A DNA stretch of 53,693 bases from Hyphomicrobiales bacterium (GTDB taxonomy: Bacteria; Pseudomonadota; Alphaproteobacteria; Rhizobiales; Rhizobiaceae), in the NCBI GenBank assembly GCA_900470805.1, contig UCCA01000035.1, positions 1 to 53,693 of the forward strand. Reading direction: 5' to 3'. This document shows positions 51,958-53,693 of the stretch, in pieces. The notes beneath the pieces are model-generated. The model made no database searches. It was not told where the DNA came from and was given only the letters and a program-made list of their open reading frames with translations. Numbering within the stretch: position 1 is the stretch's first letter; each line of letters opens with the position of its first letter. The translations under genes were made by a program, and so were the position numbers.

Positions 51958-52869
51958 TCAGGCTTGCGCCGACCTGTGCGGCGGAGCGCCATCGGTGGCC
52001 AGCGCGTGAATGGTCCGCTCGAACAGCGGCAGTCCGCCCGGCCGCCAGCCCAGAGCCCGGATCTTTTCCGTATCCATCGGCGTCAGCAGCGATTTGTCGG
52101 CGGCGGCGGGCAGCCGGTTGGCGCAGTCGTGCTCCCAGCGGATCGGTTCGAGAATGTCCCAGGTGTCGAGCGTGAGGTCGGAGACGTTGAAGGTCTCGCC
52201 CGAGATGCGGCTGCTGTCGGCCTCGAGCATGATACGGACGGCCTGGCCGACATCGCGACCATGGACTTCCGTGCCGGCACGCGCCGGGATCGGGCGGCCG
52301 GAGAGATAGTCGCCGAACAGCTTGTCCCACTTGTTGGGGCGCAGGTCTCCGTAAACGCCGGTCAGCCTCAGGCTGGCGGCCGCGAAACCGGGCGCCGCAA
52401 GATGCGCCAGGCTGCGTTCGGCGTCGAGCTTCACCTGGCCATAGAGCGTTTCCGGCTTTTCCAGTGTCGTCTCGCGCAATTCGGTGCCCGGCGGATGTTC
52501 GCCGTAGGCCGCGCGGCTGGAGATGAAGATGCAGCGGCGGGTGCCGGCGCGTTTGGCGGCCTCGAACAGGCGTACTGTGCCGTCGAGATTGAGCCGCCGG
52601 AAGGTCTCGGGATCATCGCCTTCGCCGCCGCGATACTTGCCGGGCGCATGGTGGAAGGCGGCGTGCACGAAGAAATAGGCGTCGTCGAAGGCTTCGATGT
52701 GATCCTTGCCCGGATCCAGCGACAGCGGCGCAAAATCGACGGGGCGCGAGAAGGCGCGGGGCAATGGGGCGTGTCGGCCGCCGATGATCACGGAATATCC
52801 GGCGGCAAGCAGTTCCTCGACGATGTAGCGACCGACAAGTCCCGTTCCGCCCGATACCAATACCTTCAT
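51958..52869 (-). CDS. NAD-dependent epimerase/dehydratase
   Basis: 303 residues. Extended SDR: GGTGLVGRYIVEEL (8-21) binds the dinucleotide; the catalytic Tyr-Lys pair reads YGQVK, with Ser in SSRAAYG. Acts on nucleotide sugars or related carbonyl substrates. Its ATG overlaps the stop of the glycosyltransferase by four bases, so the two probably act in one surface-polysaccharide or glycan step. Confidence 0.92.
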   Translation of the reverse strand: MKVLVSGGTGLVGRYIVEELLAAGYSVIIGGRHAPLPRAFSRPVDFAPLSLDPGKDHIEAFDDAYFFVHAAFHHAPGKYRGGEGDDPETFRRLNLDGTVRLFEAAKRAGTRRCIFISSRAAYGEHPPGTELRETTLEKPETLYGQVKLDAERSLAHLAAPGFAAASLRLTGVYGDLRPNKWDKLFGDYLSGRPIPARAGTEVHGRDVGQAVRIMLEADSSRISGETFNVSDLTLDTWDILEPIRWEHDCANRLPAAADKSLLTPMDTEKIRALGWRPGGLPLFERTIHALATDGAPPHRSAQA

Positions 52870-53684
52870 TCTGCCTCTTTCGGGTTCGCCATCGTCGCGA
52901 TGTCAGGCACGTCGTCACCGGTATGGAATGCCTGCCACAGATCGATCAGCGGACGCAGCCTGTCGGCTTTCGGGTGATCCTTTTCCCATGGCTTTTCATA
53001 CTGGTAGTGCAGGACTGAAATGCTCTGCCAGTCCCAAAGTTCCGGCATGGTAAACCAGACATATTGTAGCATGTTGAAATAGACCGGCAGGCCATGCCAT
53101 TCCGGGAAAAACGCCTGCAGGAAGGTCTGGTCGGTGCGTTTCCACAGTATTTCCGACTGATCGAGGCGGGCGAGCATCGCGTCGAACGTCTGCCTTGATG
53201 GCCGGGCGACGAAGACGCCGGAGTTCATGCGATGAAAATCGGCGAGCGATTCGTAGACATTCGGGGCGGCGGAGAATTCGGGATAGCCGAACAGGCGGTC
53301 GATGTTGCGCAGCACGACGGCGTCGGCGTCGATGAACACGCAGGTGTCGTAGTTCGTCAACTCCCAGAGCCGCAGCTTGCAGAAATTGTCGAGCGGCGAA
53401 TGGAAGGCGGGTTTGCGGCCCTTGGTGAAGGGGGCTGATGCGTGGATGTTTCCTTTGGCGTGACGTTCGTTGAAGGCGTCGGACAGGGGGAGGTGTTCGA
53501 CGGGGATGAGGCGGCAGCCGAGTGTCTCGAGCGGTGCCAGATCGGACGCCGCGACGCCGCCGGTGTGGAGGACGACGATGCCGGCGGTGGTGTGCGTCAG
53601 CCGCAGCGATCGGGCCAGCGCGGTGGCGCCCATGGCGTAGTCGGCGTTGGTGACGAGGGTGATGTAGGCGTGGCGGGGGGTCAT
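52866..53684 (-). CDS. Family 8 glycosyltransferase (glycogenin-like)
   Basis: 272 residues. Retaining glycosyltransferase with the metal-binding DxD at Asp119-Ala-Asp121 (VFIDADAVV), MNSGVFVARPS and DQTFLQAFF, the GT8 core. Likely uses UDP-sugar. Coupled by a 4-bp overlap to the downstream epimerase. The gene is complete, starting 9 bp from the window's right edge. Confidence 0.92.
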   Translation of the reverse strand: MTPRHAYITLVTNADYAMGATALARSLRLTHTTAGIVVLHTGGVAASDLAPLETLGCRLIPVEHLPLSDAFNERHAKGNIHASAPFTKGRKPAFHSPLDNFCKLRLWELTNYDTCVFIDADAVVLRNIDRLFGYPEFSAAPNVYESLADFHRMNSGVFVARPSRQTFDAMLARLDQSEILWKRTDQTFLQAFFPEWHGLPVYFNMLQYVWFTMPELWDWQSISVLHYQYEKPWEKDHPKADRLRPLIDLWQAFHTGDDVPDIATMANPKEAE

Positions 53685-53693
53685 GCGGTGGGG

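Noticed and set aside
1..53693. CRISPR arrays, tRNA or rRNA genes
   Set aside because: No regularly spaced short repeats, tRNA cloverleaf or rRNA segments were seen on reading; a dedicated tRNA scan was not possible.

Overview
The window looks like the chromosome of an alphaproteobacterium of the Rhizobiaceae (Rhizobium, Neorhizobium, Agrobacterium or Ensifer). The evidence is high GC content, the zapA-6S RNA arrangement beside transketolase, an lpiA(mprF)-acvB lysyl-phosphatidylglycerol operon, short DUF1127 proteins, an IalB-family protein and the ruvCAB/yebC housekeeping block.

Layout. 1-3040: core genes, namely tkt (cut by the window edge), a DUF4164 protein, zapA and the 6S RNA gene ssrS. 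2983-18894: an integrated accessory element of about 15.9 kb with lower GC. It is bounded by a 58-bp direct repeat (56/58 identical) that is the 3' third of ssrS, so the element integrated into the 6S RNA gene and restored its end. The element carries, in order: a tyrosine recombinase next to attL; a GC-rich non-coding block with two perfect 131-bp repeats; a reverse transcriptase (frame interrupted by one base); an endonuclease/exonuclease/phosphatase-fold protein and a small partner; a terminase-small-subunit-like gene; a serine recombinase with symmetric upstream sites; an HNH nuclease; an AT-rich non-coding region; a ribbon-helix-helix gene with a run of tiny accessory ORFs; a dead resolvase; several membrane or unknown proteins; and four helically phased copies of a 17-bp operator between two divergent genes.

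18895-34723: core or semi-core genes: an AraC/SDR pair, a secreted protein, DUF1127, a YigZ protein, gnd, an MscK-like channel, lpiA-acvB and a DinB protein. Then comes a ruvC-ruvA-ruvB operon into which two different AbrB-PIN toxin-antitoxin pairs have been inserted, one at each gene junction. 34968-53684: a chemoreceptor, SDR/AraC, an aldo-keto reductase, a luciferase-like monooxygenase, SH3 and IalB envelope proteins, yebC, a pyridoxamine-oxidase-fold protein, a ParD-ParE pair, an 859-residue secreted unknown bracketed by a partial copy of the neighbouring MBL gene, a YmdB-type phosphoesterase, 5-formyl-THF cyclo-ligase, an unknown coiled-coil protein, an epimerase and a family 8 glycosyltransferase.

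The best candidate for an undescribed system is the repeat/ncRNA-RT-EEP nuclease-small protein cassette at 5130-8569. A GC-rich, hairpin-dense leader (two UNCG-capped stems, 131-bp perfect repeat out of frame with itself) precedes an RT, followed by a nuclease-fold gene. By analogy with RT-based phage defence the leader could be an RNA template and the EEP protein a processing enzyme or effector, but nothing in the sequence proves this. All assignments come from reading the sequence; no database search was run.
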